From positions 1 to 59,091 of the forward strand of contig JBKJIQ010000017.1 in assembly GCA_046598395.1 (NCBI GenBank): 59,091 nucleotides of DNA. The letters are read 5' to 3'. Source of the stretch: JAENVU01 sp046598395. Lineage in GTDB: Bacteria; Actinomycetota; Acidimicrobiia; IMCC26256; JAENVU01. Numbering within the stretch: position 1 is the stretch's first letter; each line of letters begins with the position of its first letter. Of this stretch, positions 26,687 through 35,342 are shown piece after piece. Under the pieces are notes generated by a model. That model was not told the origin of the DNA and did no database searches. It saw nothing but the letters and a program-made list of their open reading frames with translations. Made by a program: the position numbers and the translations under genes.

Positions 26687-28576
26687 ATGACCGCCGCACC
26701 GGCAACCCTCGCGCCACCGCGCGGGATCTTGCGTCGTCCAAAATCCACCACAGGGTTCTGGTCGTGGTGGACCACCGTCGACCACAAGAAGATCGGGATC
26801 CTCTACGGCGGTCTCGGGCTCGTCTTCTTCCTGATCGCCGGGATCGAAGCGTTGCTGATTCGGCTTCAACTGGCCGGGCCGAACGGCACGGTGCTCACCG
26901 CCAGCCAATACAACACGCTGTTCACGATGCACGGCACCACGATGGTGTTCCTGGTTGGCATGCCGCTTGCAACGGCATTCGGGAACTATCTGATCCCACT
27001 CCAGATCGGAGCGCGCGACGTTGCGTTTCCGAGGTTGAACATGTTCGGCTTCTGGGTCTTCGCACTCGGCGGCGCGTTCATCTATTCCGGCTTCTTCCTC
27101 GGTGGTGCACCGAACGGTGGGTGGTTCGGCTACACGCCACTCACGAGCACACCGCTCACCGGCGCCGCGCTCCCGGGCCACGGCCCCGACTTCTGGGCCG
27201 TTGGCCTCGTGCTGCTCGGTATCGGATCGGTCACGTCCGGTGTGAACTTCGTGACAACGATCCTCAACATGCGCGCGCCGGGCATGACGTTGCTGCGCAT
27301 GCCGGTATTCGTGTGGATGATGCTCGTGGTGGCGTTCCTCACGGTGTTCGCCATGCCGGCGGTGACCGCAGCACTGATCATGGTCTTCTTCGACCGCAAC
27401 TTCTCGACGAACTTCTTCGTCCAGGCTGCGGGCGGTGATCCGCTGCTCTACCAGCATCTGTTCTGGCTCTTCGGGCATCCGGAGGTCTATATCCTGATCC
27501 TGCCCGGCATGGGCATCGTCTCCGAGACGCTGCCGGTCTTCGCCCGCAAGCCACTCTTCGGTCGCTCGGTGATCATCTTCTCGGGTATCGCGATTGGGTT
27601 CCTCGGTTGGGGAGTGTGGGCGCACCACATGTTTGTCACCGGGCTCGGGCCCGTGGCCACCACCGCGTTCGGTCTCTCGACCATGCTTATTGCCATCCCG
27701 ACCGGGGTGAAGATCTTCAACTGGATCGGCACGATCTGGGGTGGCTCGATACGGCTCACATCGCCGATGTTGTTCTCGCTCGGGTTCATCGCGATGTTCA
27801 CCATCGGTGGGCTCTCGGGTGTGACCCACTCGATCGTTCCGGCCGATACTCAGCAGACCGACACCTATTACGTGGTTGCGCACTTCCACTACGTGCTGTT
27901 CGGCGGGCTGGTGTTCGCGATCTTCGGCGGTTTCTATTACTGGTGGCCGAAGTTCTTCGGACGCTTGCTCGATGATCGTCTCGGCAAGGTCAACTTCTGG
28001 CTCATGCTGATCGGGTTCAACCTCACGTTCTTCCCGATGCACTTCCTCGGATTGCAGGGCCAGCCTCGGCGCACGTACACCTACCCGGCGAACATGGGCT
28101 GGGACACGATGAACTTCATCGCCACGATCGGCGGGTTCACGATTGCGCTCTCGGTACTCGTGTTCCTGGTGAACGTCGTCAAGACCGCGAAGCGGGGCGA
28201 GGTGGCGAGCGCGGACCCGTGGGATGGACGCACGCTCGAGTGGTCGATCCCGTCACCTGCGCCGGAGTACAACTTCGCCGAGATTCCGCAGGTGAAATCG
28301 GCCGACGATTTCTGGCACCGCAAGTACACCGAAGACGAAGAGGGCCGCCTGGTCCGTCTCCCCGCCGGTGGCGCCGACGATGGCGCTTCTCATGGCGACG
28401 GGCACGGCATCCACCTTCCGTCACCCTCGTTCTTCCCGCTGGTGATGGCGTTGGGTCTGCCGATCCTCGGTTACGCCGCGGTGTTCAAATCGCCATGGAT
28501 CGCCGCCGTCGGAGTCGTCACGGTGTTCTTCGGCATCTACGCATGGGGCATCGAGCCCGGCACGGCGGAGGACTGA
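26687..28576 (+). CDS. ctaD: cytochrome c oxidase subunit I
   Basis: A 629-residue heme-copper oxidase subunit with about 12-14 membrane helices. Recognisable sites are MHGTTMVFLVGMP (low-spin heme region), FGHPEVYILILPGMG (CuB His, the cross-linked Tyr and the proton-channel Glu), WAHHMFVTG (CuB His pair) and VVAHFHYVL (heme a and a3 His). A C-terminal extension with two extra helices follows a soluble His/Asp-rich linker. It reduces O2 to water while pumping protons. It starts 26 nt after ctaC. Confidence 0.97.
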   Translation: MTAAPATLAPPRGILRRPKSTTGFWSWWTTVDHKKIGILYGGLGLVFFLIAGIEALLIRLQLAGPNGTVLTASQYNTLFTMHGTTMVFLVGMPLATAFGNYLIPLQIGARDVAFPRLNMFGFWVFALGGAFIYSGFFLGGAPNGGWFGYTPLTSTPLTGAALPGHGPDFWAVGLVLLGIGSVTSGVNFVTTILNMRAPGMTLLRMPVFVWMMLVVAFLTVFAMPAVTAALIMVFFDRNFSTNFFVQAAGGDPLLYQHLFWLFGHPEVYILILPGMGIVSETLPVFARKPLFGRSVIIFSGIAIGFLGWGVWAHHMFVTGLGPVATTAFGLSTMLIAIPTGVKIFNWIGTIWGGSIRLTSPMLFSLGFIAMFTIGGLSGVTHSIVPADTQQTDTYYVVAHFHYVLFGGLVFAIFGGFYYWWPKFFGRLLDDRLGKVNFWLMLIGFNLTFFPMHFLGLQGQPRRTYTYPANMGWDTMNFIATIGGFTIALSVLVFLVNVVKTAKRGEVASADPWDGRTLEWSIPSPAPEYNFAEIPQVKSADDFWHRKYTEDEEGRLVRLPAGGADDGASHGDGHGIHLPSPSFFPLVMALGLPILGYAAVFKSPWIAAVGVVTVFFGIYAWGIEPGTAED

Positions 28577-28579
28577 TCG

Positions 28580-29281
28580 ATGGCTACCACTTCTCCGACG
28601 GTCTCAACCGACGAACCGACCACGGACGATCACGGTTCCGACGGCCCGGGCGCAGGCGACCACGGGCCCGACGATCAGGGGCCCGGCGATCACGGGTCGC
28701 ATGGCCACGGCCCGGCCGACACGAATACCGGCGTCACCAACACCAAGTTGGCAATGTGGGTGTTCCTGAGTTCCGAGTGCATCTTCTTCGGAGCATTCAT
28801 TTCCACGTACCTGCTGTACCGCGGTCGGAGCCCGGCCAACACGCCACAGCCCAAGGACGTGTACAACATCCCGTTCACTTCGGTGACGTCGTTCATTCTC
28901 CTCATGAGCTCGCTCACGATGGTGTTGGCGCTCGCGGCGATCCAGCGGGGTGACCACCGCCGGTTCCGAGTCTGGACCATCGCGACTGCGCTCTTCGGGG
29001 TTACGTTCATCGGCGGGCAGATCTACGAGTTCACCGAGTTCTACCGCGAGGGCCTGGCGCTCAAGACCAGCGTCTTCGGATCGAGCTTCTTCGTTCTCAC
29101 GGGGATTCACGGACTCCACGTGACGGTCGGCATCATCTGGCTCCTCACGCTGTGGGGCCTCTCGATGCAGAATCGGCTCCATGTGCAACACGCAGAGCGG
29201 GTGGAGATCGCCGGCCTGTACTGGCACTTTGTTGACATCGTCTGGATCGTGATCTTCACGGTCGTCTACCTCATCCCATAG
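28580..29281 (+). CDS. ctaE: cytochrome c oxidase subunit III
   Basis: A 233-residue membrane protein. The N-terminal 45 residues are disordered and rich in Asp, Gly and His. Five hydrophobic helices follow with family motifs SSECIFFGAFISTYLLYR, GIHGLHVTVGIIW and LYWHFVDIVWIVIF. Subunit III stabilises subunit I and its proton uptake. The five-helix length fits the SoxM/caa3 class. It starts 4 nt after ctaD. Confidence 0.94.
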   Translation: MATTSPTVSTDEPTTDDHGSDGPGAGDHGPDDQGPGDHGSHGHGPADTNTGVTNTKLAMWVFLSSECIFFGAFISTYLLYRGRSPANTPQPKDVYNIPFTSVTSFILLMSSLTMVLALAAIQRGDHRRFRVWTIATALFGVTFIGGQIYEFTEFYREGLALKTSVFGSSFFVLTGIHGLHVTVGIIWLLTLWGLSMQNRLHVQHAERVEIAGLYWHFVDIVWIVIFTVVYLIP

Positions 29282-29291
29282 GGAATTGGAT

Positions 29292-29717
29292 ATGACTGAC
29301 GAGACCACCACTGCAATGCGAACGACGGATGACCCGGCGCTGCTGCCCGGAACGCCAGAAGAACGCGAGGCCGAGGCTGCGCACGGCATGAGCGCGATCC
29401 CATCGAGTGAGTTGGCGATGCTCCCGGGCGAACTGCGTCCCCATCCGTCGCCGTTCCAGTACGTGATGGTTGCGGTGATCCTGTGTGTGATCACCGCGCT
29501 CGAAGTCGGCATGTACTACGTCGTCGACGACATCCCCCGCGCCCTCTACATCATCATTCTGTTGACCATGGCGTTCACGAAGTTCGTCACGGTCGTGAGC
29601 TGGTTCATGCACCTGCGGACCGACCGTCCGATCTTCCGGCGCCTCTTCGTGACCGGTTCGATCGGCGCGATCCTGCTCTACACGATCGTGCTTTCGACCC
29701 TGCACGTCTACGAGTAG
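29292..29717 (+). CDS. ctaF: cytochrome c oxidase subunit IV family protein
   Basis: A 141-residue protein with a polar N-terminus of about 55 residues and three membrane helices (YVMVAVILCVITALEVGMYY, YIIILLTMAFTKFVTVVSWF, the last near LYTIVLSTLHVYE). It matches the small prokaryotic COX4 subunit. Position directly after ctaE supports this. ATG 29292 was preferred to TTG 29286. Confidence 0.87.
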   Translation: MTDETTTAMRTTDDPALLPGTPEEREAEAAHGMSAIPSSELAMLPGELRPHPSPFQYVMVAVILCVITALEVGMYYVVDDIPRALYIIILLTMAFTKFVTVVSWFMHLRTDRPIFRRLFVTGSIGAILLYTIVLSTLHVYE

Positions 29718-29724
29718 CCACGCC

Positions 29725-30573
29725 GTGGTGGCCGCGTCCTTTCCCGCGTTCACGCTGCATCCCGAGGTATTGCTCGTGGTCGGGCTGATCGCGGTTGGTT
29801 ACATCACCGCACTCACTCGCCTCGGCCCCCGCCTCGTTCCTCCGGGAACGGTGGTCGCCACCCGTTCCCAGCAGATCTGCTTCGGCCTCGGAACATTCGC
29901 CATCCTGTTGGCGTCCGCGTGGCCGATCCACGATCTGGCCGAGGGCTACATGTACAGCATCCATATGGTGCAACACCTCGTGTACACGATGGTGGCGGCA
30001 CCGCTGCTGCTGCTCGGTACCCCGGCATGGCTTGCCCGTTGGGTCCTCACTCCGCGTTGGCTGTACCGCGGGGTCCGTACGTTGTCGCGGTTCGTTCCGG
30101 CCATCGTCACCTTCAACCTGGTGATCGTCATCATGCACTGGCCCGCGTTCGTGGACCTGACGCTGCGCTCTGCCCTCGTGCATTTCCTGGCGCACACCGT
30201 GCTGCTGGCCTCGGCGTTCATGATTTGGATGCCGATCCTGTCGCCGCTGCCCGAGATTCCGCGGCTGGCACCGATCAGCCGGATGGTCTTCCTGTTCTTG
30301 CAGACCATCGTGCCCACCATCCCTGCTTCGTTTCTCACCTTTGGGCAACACCCCCTGTATCGTCGCTACGAGTTGCTTCCGAAGTTGTGGGGAATCTCGG
30401 CGTTGGACGACCAGCTGATCGCTGGGCTGATCATGAAGATCGGCGCGGGGATCCTGCTGTCGGCCCTCATCGGCGTGATCTTCTTCCGGTGGGTCGCAAC
30501 CGAAGAATCGACACCTCGCCTCCGGCCCTCCGGGCTCGGCGAGGTACCCCTTCTCACTGAGGTGAGCCCATGA
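29725..30573 (+). CDS. ctaG: cytochrome c oxidase assembly protein, caa3-type CtaG
   Basis: A 282-residue integral membrane protein with about seven helices. The conserved His-containing segments YSIHMVQHLVYTMVAAPLLL and VIMHWPAFVDL match the caa3_CtaG family, thought to help insert copper into the oxidase. GTG 29725 is 8 nt after ctaF. It is unrelated in sequence to the Cox11-type CtaG. Confidence 0.88.
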   Translation: MVAASFPAFTLHPEVLLVVGLIAVGYITALTRLGPRLVPPGTVVATRSQQICFGLGTFAILLASAWPIHDLAEGYMYSIHMVQHLVYTMVAAPLLLLGTPAWLARWVLTPRWLYRGVRTLSRFVPAIVTFNLVIVIMHWPAFVDLTLRSALVHFLAHTVLLASAFMIWMPILSPLPEIPRLAPISRMVFLFLQTIVPTIPASFLTFGQHPLYRRYELLPKLWGISALDDQLIAGLIMKIGAGILLSALIGVIFFRWVATEESTPRLRPSGLGEVPLLTEVSP

Positions 30574-30598
30574 CCACGGCGGACTCGGAGTACACAGC

Positions 30599-31456
30599 AT
30601 GAGCGATACCGAGATGGAACCGACGGCGGAAGCCCACGGGGCGCAGGAGTCTGGTGGTGGCACCGCGGTCGCGGTGGCCGAGCGTCCGGGCGCTTTGGCC
30701 ACGGTGGACGCAGTGGCGCAACGGGCTGAGCTGCGCAAGGACCGTCTGCTGCTGCCGTTCCTACTGCCCGTCGGTGCGATTCTCGCGGTGGCGCTGTTCG
30801 CCATCAACCTGTCGCGGATCTTCCTGGCCGCTTCTGAGGGTGGGTCGGATCCGGCGGTGGTGGCGGCCACGCTCGTGACGCTGGCGATTTTGATTGGCGC
30901 CACCGTGGTGGCGGCGATTCCCACGCTGCGGACGTCGTCGCTGGTGTTGACCGTGTGTGGTGTCGCGGCCTTCGTGCTGCTGGCGGGTTCTTTGGTCTTG
31001 GGCGCGGCCGAGAACAAGGTCGAAGCCGTCGCCGAACCCCCGGGTCCGGCGATCAACACGCTGGAGATCGACGCTTCCAACTTCGCCTTCCAAGCAAAGA
31101 ACTTCGATGTTCCTGCCGGTGTCAACGAACTCAAATACAACTCGATCGAGGGATCCCACACGCTCGCCTTCGACGATCCGCAGTTTTCCTACGTGAACCT
31201 CGCGGCGCCGGGGAGTAACAACGTTGTCAAGGTCGACTTCGTCGAAGGCCAGAAGTACACGATGTACTGCACGCTGCCCGGGCATCGCTCCCAGGGCATG
31301 GAGGCCACGATCACCGTCGGCAAGCCCGGTACCAAGCCGGAGGCCGGGACGTCGTCGCCGTCGAGCACGCTGCCGGGACCGTCGAGCACCACCACGCCGA
31401 ACGGGCAGTCCGAGGTCGACCCGTCGTCGCAATCGGGCAACGAGACGGGTAACTGA
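30599..31456 (+). CDS. membrane-anchored cupredoxin
   Basis: A 285-residue protein. A cytoplasmic N-terminus and three membrane helices (FLLPVGAILAVALFAINL; VVAATLVTLAILIGATVVAA; VCGVAAFVLLAGSLVLGAA) precede an external plastocyanin-like domain. Type I copper ligands are His in EGSHTLAF, Cys and His in YCTLPGHRSQGM, and the Met that follows. A Ser/Thr/Pro-rich tail ends it. Its place in the cta run suggests an electron donor to the oxidase or a copper carrier for assembly. Confidence 0.85.
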   Translation: MSDTEMEPTAEAHGAQESGGGTAVAVAERPGALATVDAVAQRAELRKDRLLLPFLLPVGAILAVALFAINLSRIFLAASEGGSDPAVVAATLVTLAILIGATVVAAIPTLRTSSLVLTVCGVAAFVLLAGSLVLGAAENKVEAVAEPPGPAINTLEIDASNFAFQAKNFDVPAGVNELKYNSIEGSHTLAFDDPQFSYVNLAAPGSNNVVKVDFVEGQKYTMYCTLPGHRSQGMEATITVGKPGTKPEAGTSSPSSTLPGPSSTTTPNGQSEVDPSSQSGNETGN

Positions 31457-31833
31457 TGGTCCGCGGATTCACCCTCGCGGCTGCGGTCGCCGTCGGGGCC
31501 CTGAGCTTCGCCGGTTGCGGCAGCGACAGCAGCACCACTGCCTACGTTGCGCCCACCGGTCCGCCCATCAAAACGATTCAGGTGTCGGGCAAGAACTTTG
31601 CGTTCAGTCCGAGCACGATCTCGGCGCCCGCCGGAATCCTTCAGTTCGATCTGAAGAGCGACGACGGTCTTCATGACCTGGTGATCGAGGGCATCGCGGG
31701 ATTCCAGATCGAGGTCACCAGCGGAAGTGCCAAGTCCGGCAAGGTTGATCTCAAAGCCGGGAAGTACACCTTCTACTGCGACATTCCCGGACACCGTTCC
31801 GCAGGGATGGTCGGCACCCTCACCGTCAAGTAA
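31456..31833 (+). CDS. cupredoxin lipoprotein
   Basis: A 125-residue lipoprotein with a lipobox (SFAGC) near residue 21 and a small cupredoxin fold. Copper ligands are His in DDGLHDLVI, Cys in YCDIPGH, its His, and Met in SAGM. The start overlaps the preceding stop (TGATG). Together with the preceding gene it gives two consecutive blue-copper-like proteins, probably alternative periplasmic electron carriers. Confidence 0.85.
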   Translation: MVRGFTLAAAVAVGALSFAGCGSDSSTTAYVAPTGPPIKTIQVSGKNFAFSPSTISAPAGILQFDLKSDDGLHDLVIEGIAGFQIEVTSGSAKSGKVDLKAGKYTFYCDIPGHRSAGMVGTLTVK

Positions 31834-31854
31834 CCGGCAAGTAGGTTGGCGTCG

Positions 31855-32595
31855 GTGATTCCCGGCATCGATGCGTCTCGCGTTCCGCGCCATGTCGCGA
31901 TCGTGATGGATGGTAACGGCCGCTGGGCGCAGCAGCGAGGGATGAAACGCACCGAAGGCCATGCCGCGGGTGAGGAGGCGCTGTTCGACACCGTCGAAGG
32001 CGCGCTCGATCTCGGGCTCGAGTGGATGACGGTCTATGCGTTCTCCACCGAGAACTGGCGGCGGCCACTCGATGAAGTGCGATTCCTCATGCGATTCAAC
32101 GAGTCGTTGTTGCTGCGCCGTCGTGACGACCTCAACGAGCGCGGGGTTCGGGTGCGGTTTATCGGCCGGCGAGGCGGGCGGGTACCCAAGCGGGTCGTGC
32201 GTCACATCGAGGACACCGAGGCCCTGACCGCGCACAACCGACGGATGACGCTCACGTTTGCCTTCAACTACGGAGGCCGTGCGGAGCTCACCGATGCCGT
32301 GCGATCAATCGCCCGCGAGGTGGCCGCCCGGCGGCTCAAGGCGGATGCAATCGACGAGAAGACCATCGCTCGCCACCTCTACGCGCCCGACATGCCCGAC
32401 CCGGACCTCATGGTGCGCACATCGGGGGAATACCGCATTTCGAATTACCTGCTGTGGGAAAGCGCGTACTCCGAGTTCGTCTTCACCGACGTTCTGTGGC
32501 CAGACTTTCGGAGCAAGCACCTCATCGACGCGGTTCGTGAGTATCAGGCCCGAGATCGCAGATTTGGTGGGGTCGACGTTGGTGGAGGGTCATGA
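31855..32595 (+). CDS. uppS: isoprenyl (undecaprenyl) diphosphate synthase
   Basis: A 246-residue cis-prenyltransferase: catalytic Asp in HVAIVMDGNGRWA, YAFSTENWRRP, and the C-terminal RTSGEYRISNYLLWESAYSE. It makes the lipid carrier for cell-wall synthesis. The ordinary bacterial motif is RTxGExRxSNFLxWQ, and Trp-Glu replaces Trp-Gln here. GTG 31855 was chosen because TAGGTT ends 7 nt upstream, suggesting leaderless expression; TTG 31846 is the alternative. Confidence 0.94.
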   Translation: MIPGIDASRVPRHVAIVMDGNGRWAQQRGMKRTEGHAAGEEALFDTVEGALDLGLEWMTVYAFSTENWRRPLDEVRFLMRFNESLLLRRRDDLNERGVRVRFIGRRGGRVPKRVVRHIEDTEALTAHNRRMTLTFAFNYGGRAELTDAVRSIAREVAARRLKADAIDEKTIARHLYAPDMPDPDLMVRTSGEYRISNYLLWESAYSEFVFTDVLWPDFRSKHLIDAVREYQARDRRFGGVDVGGGS

Positions 32596-33209
32596 GTTAC
32601 GAGTACGCCGTTGCATTGCGTCGGCGCCTGCAGAAAAATCTCGAGCAGCACGAGCGTTACGAGATCGAGACCGATGGGCCGCGGGCGGCCGTTGCGATCA
32701 CGCTCGCGGACTCTGGCGGCCGAGCGGGATACGTCTTCATCCGTCGCGCCCTCACCCTGCGCCGCAATCCCGGCCAGTTTGCACTACCCGGTGGCGGGGT
32801 CGATGCCGGCGAGACCGTGGAGGAAGCCGCGCGTCGCGAGCTTGACGAAGAGGTCGGTGTGGATCTGCCGGAGACTTCCGTACTCGGGCTCTTGGATGAC
32901 TTTCCGTCGCCGAGCGGTGGTGTGATCACCCCGGTGGTGCTGTGGGCCGCAGGCGCGGTTGCCTTGGAACCCAATCCCGAAGAGGTCCACGGTGCGTGGG
33001 TGATGTCGGTCTCGGAACTCGATCACCCGCAAGCGCCGAAGTGGGAGACCCTCGAAGGCGTCAAGGGTGATGTGTTGCGGATGCCGGTGGGGGGCGAGTG
33101 GATCAACCCACCGACTGCGGCGATTCTGTATCAGTTCCGCGAAGTCGGGCTCCACGCTCGCACGGTGCGCGTCCACGATGTTGGATCGCCACTCTGGACC
33201 GAGGAATAG
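32592..33209 (+). CDS. NUDIX hydrolase, CoA pyrophosphatase-like
   Basis: A 205-residue protein with a complete Nudix box, GX5EX7REUXEEXGU, at about residues 75-97 (VDAGETVEEAARRELDEE). The preceding RRNPGQFALPGGG and the overall length fit the NudL/CoA diphosphatase group. The substrate is not certain. The ATG overlaps uppS by 4 nt. Confidence 0.85.
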   Translation: MSYEYAVALRRRLQKNLEQHERYEIETDGPRAAVAITLADSGGRAGYVFIRRALTLRRNPGQFALPGGGVDAGETVEEAARRELDEEVGVDLPETSVLGLLDDFPSPSGGVITPVVLWAAGAVALEPNPEEVHGAWVMSVSELDHPQAPKWETLEGVKGDVLRMPVGGEWINPPTAAILYQFREVGLHARTVRVHDVGSPLWTEE

Positions 33210-33213
33210 TCCG

Positions 33214-33226
33214 TACACTCAGCCTG
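33214..33226 (+). promoter_or_regulatory. leaderless promoter box of recO
   Basis: TACACT at 33214-33219 lies exactly 6 nt before GTG 33226, the spacing of a leaderless actinobacterial start. No clear -35 is visible. This box also supports GTG 33226 over the longer upstream frame. Confidence 0.45.
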
Positions 33227-33948
33227 TGCCCGGGCTGTATCGCGATCACGGTGTCGTCCTGCGGACGATCAAGCTTGGTGAAGCGGATCGCATCGTCAGC
33301 TTTATGACCCAGGGCAACGGCAAGGTACGCGCCGTTGCCAAGGGCGTGCGCAAGACCGCGAGCCGGTTTGGATCCCGGCTCGAACCCACCAGCCATGTGG
33401 CACTCCAGTGCTATCGCGGCCGCGAGCTCGATGTGGTGACGCAGGTGGAGACGGTCGACTCGAACCGGGCGTTGCGCGAGAACTACACCGCGTTCACCCA
33501 CGCGGTGTCGATGCTCGAAGCGGTGGATCAGGTCGCCCAGGAGCGCGAACCTGCGCCTGCGTTGTATCGGATGCTGGTGGGTGCGTTGAAGACGTTGGCG
33601 GCCACACCGTCGCCGGTGGTGACGCCCGGGTTCTTCTGGAAGCTCCTGTCGCTCGAAGGGTTCCACCCCCATCTCGACGGCTGTGTGCGCTGTGGTGAGG
33701 AGACCGGTCCGTTTGTGGCGTTCGATTTCGTCGACGGCGGCGTGCTTTGCGCCACGTGTGGTCGTCTCGGCGGGCGTCGGATCGCGCCGGAGGCACTCGA
33801 GTTCCTCCATCGTTTGGTGGAGGGAGAGTTGCGCCTCGCCATGGCGGAGCCGCCCGACCCGGTGCACGTGCACGAGATCGAGCGGCTCGGCATTGCTGCG
33901 CTCGAGCACCATTCCGAACGGCGTATCCGTAGCGCATCCCTGTTGTAA
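33226..33948 (+). CDS. recO: DNA repair protein RecO
   Basis: A 240-residue protein with an N-terminal OB fold (YRDHGVVLRTIKLGEADRIV, then GKVRAVAKGVRKTASRFG) and a C-terminal zinc finger (CVRCGEE and CATCGRLGG). RecO loads RecA on SSB-coated gaps and anneals strands. The upstream nudix stop at 33209 and the TACACT box set the start. uppS and recO are frequent neighbours in actinobacteria. Confidence 0.94.
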   Translation: MPGLYRDHGVVLRTIKLGEADRIVSFMTQGNGKVRAVAKGVRKTASRFGSRLEPTSHVALQCYRGRELDVVTQVETVDSNRALRENYTAFTHAVSMLEAVDQVAQEREPAPALYRMLVGALKTLAATPSPVVTPGFFWKLLSLEGFHPHLDGCVRCGEETGPFVAFDFVDGGVLCATCGRLGGRRIAPEALEFLHRLVEGELRLAMAEPPDPVHVHEIERLGIAALEHHSERRIRSASLL

Positions 33949-34011
33949 CCGGGCCGCGGCGGAGATTTCGACTCTCAGCCGACGGGTCGGTTCACCTAGC
34001 CTGGAACCTTC

Positions 34012-35340
34012 ATGGCAAAAACTGACTTGATGGAACGCGTCGTCAACCTCTCGAAGCGCCGGGGCCTCGTGTTCCCGTCGAGCGAGATCTACGGCGGCTT
34101 CCGATCTACCTGGGATTACGGTCCGCTCGGTGTGCTCCTCAAGCGCAACGTGAAGGACGCCTGGTGGCGTTCGATGGTGCAGGAACGTGACGACATCGTG
34201 GGCCTGGATGCTGCGATCCTGATGGCGCCGCGGGTGTGGGAGGCGAGCGGTCACATCGCCACGTTCACCGACCCGTTGGTCGACTGTAAAAACTGCAAAG
34301 AACGGTTCCGGGCCGACCAACTCCCCGAGTCCGGTGCTTGTCCCAACTGTGGGAACAAGGACACGTTCACCGAAGCCCGCAACTTCAACCTGATGTTCAA
34401 GACCCACGTAGGCCCGGTGGAGGAAGGCGCGGCGGTTGCGTATCTGCGTCCGGAAACCGCGCAGGGCATCCTCGTGAACTTCGCGAACGTGCAGACCACC
34501 AGCCGTAAGAAACCGCCATTCGGAATCGCACAGATCGGAAAGTCGTTCCGCAACGAGATCACGCCGGGCAACTTCATCTTCCGCACGCGTGAGTTCGAAC
34601 AGATGGAGATGGAGTTCTTCGTCCCACCGGCCGACGCGCCGAAGTGGTACGAGTACTGGTGCGAGCAACGGTTCGCGTGGTATCTCGACCTCGGTATCCC
34701 CGAATCGATGTTGCGGTTGCGGCCGCATGACCCGGATGAGCTTTCGCACTACAGCGTGGGGACATCCGACGTTGAGTTCATGTACCCGTGGGGTTGGGGT
34801 GAGCTCGAAGGCATCGCGAATCGAACCGACTACGACCTCAAGCAACACAGTGAGTTCTCGGGCCAGGATCTCTCGTACTTCGATCAGGAATCGAACGAGC
34901 ACTACGTGCCGTACGTGATCGAACCCGCCGCCGGCGCCGATCGCGCCACGCTCGCGTTCCTCCTCGCGGCGTACCACGAAGAGGAAGTGCCCACGGCCGA
35001 CGGCAAGGTGGACAAGCGCACCGTGTTGCGCCTCGACCCGCGCCTCGCGCCCACGAAAGTGGCGGTGTTGCCGTTGTCGAAGAAGGACACGCTCATGCCG
35101 GTGACGGATCGGGTTGCGGCTGACCTGCGCAAACACGCAATGATCGACGTCGATGTGGCGGGATCGATTGGAAAGCGGTACCGGCGTCAAGACGAGGTGG
35201 GCACGCCGTTGTGTGTGACCATCGACTTCGACACGCTTGATGACAACGCGGTCACGATTCGTGACCGCGACACGATGAGCCAGGAGCGCGTCTCTCTCGA
35301 CCGACTCCTAGACGTGGTTCGCGATCGAGGAGTGCTGTAA
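34012..35340 (+). CDS. glyS: glycyl-tRNA synthetase, dimeric type
   Basis: A 442-residue class II enzyme of the alpha2 type. It starts MERVVNLSKRRGLVFPSSEI. Class II motifs are seen in FGIAQIGKSFRNEITP and TREFEQMEMEFF (motif 2). A zinc-binding insertion has CKNCKERF and CPNCGNK. The anticodon-binding domain ends the protein. It attaches glycine to tRNA-Gly. A TAGCCT box 9 nt before the ATG suggests a very short leader. Confidence 0.96.
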   Translation: MAKTDLMERVVNLSKRRGLVFPSSEIYGGFRSTWDYGPLGVLLKRNVKDAWWRSMVQERDDIVGLDAAILMAPRVWEASGHIATFTDPLVDCKNCKERFRADQLPESGACPNCGNKDTFTEARNFNLMFKTHVGPVEEGAAVAYLRPETAQGILVNFANVQTTSRKKPPFGIAQIGKSFRNEITPGNFIFRTREFEQMEMEFFVPPADAPKWYEYWCEQRFAWYLDLGIPESMLRLRPHDPDELSHYSVGTSDVEFMYPWGWGELEGIANRTDYDLKQHSEFSGQDLSYFDQESNEHYVPYVIEPAAGADRATLAFLLAAYHEEEVPTADGKVDKRTVLRLDPRLAPTKVAVLPLSKKDTLMPVTDRVAADLRKHAMIDVDVAGSIGKRYRRQDEVGTPLCVTIDFDTLDDNAVTIRDRDTMSQERVSLDRLLDVVRDRGVL

Positions 35341-35342
35341 CC

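Noticed and set aside
33103..35190. 695-codon minus-strand frame opposite recO and glyS
   Set aside because: Antisense shadow; both genes on the plus strand have strong family motifs.
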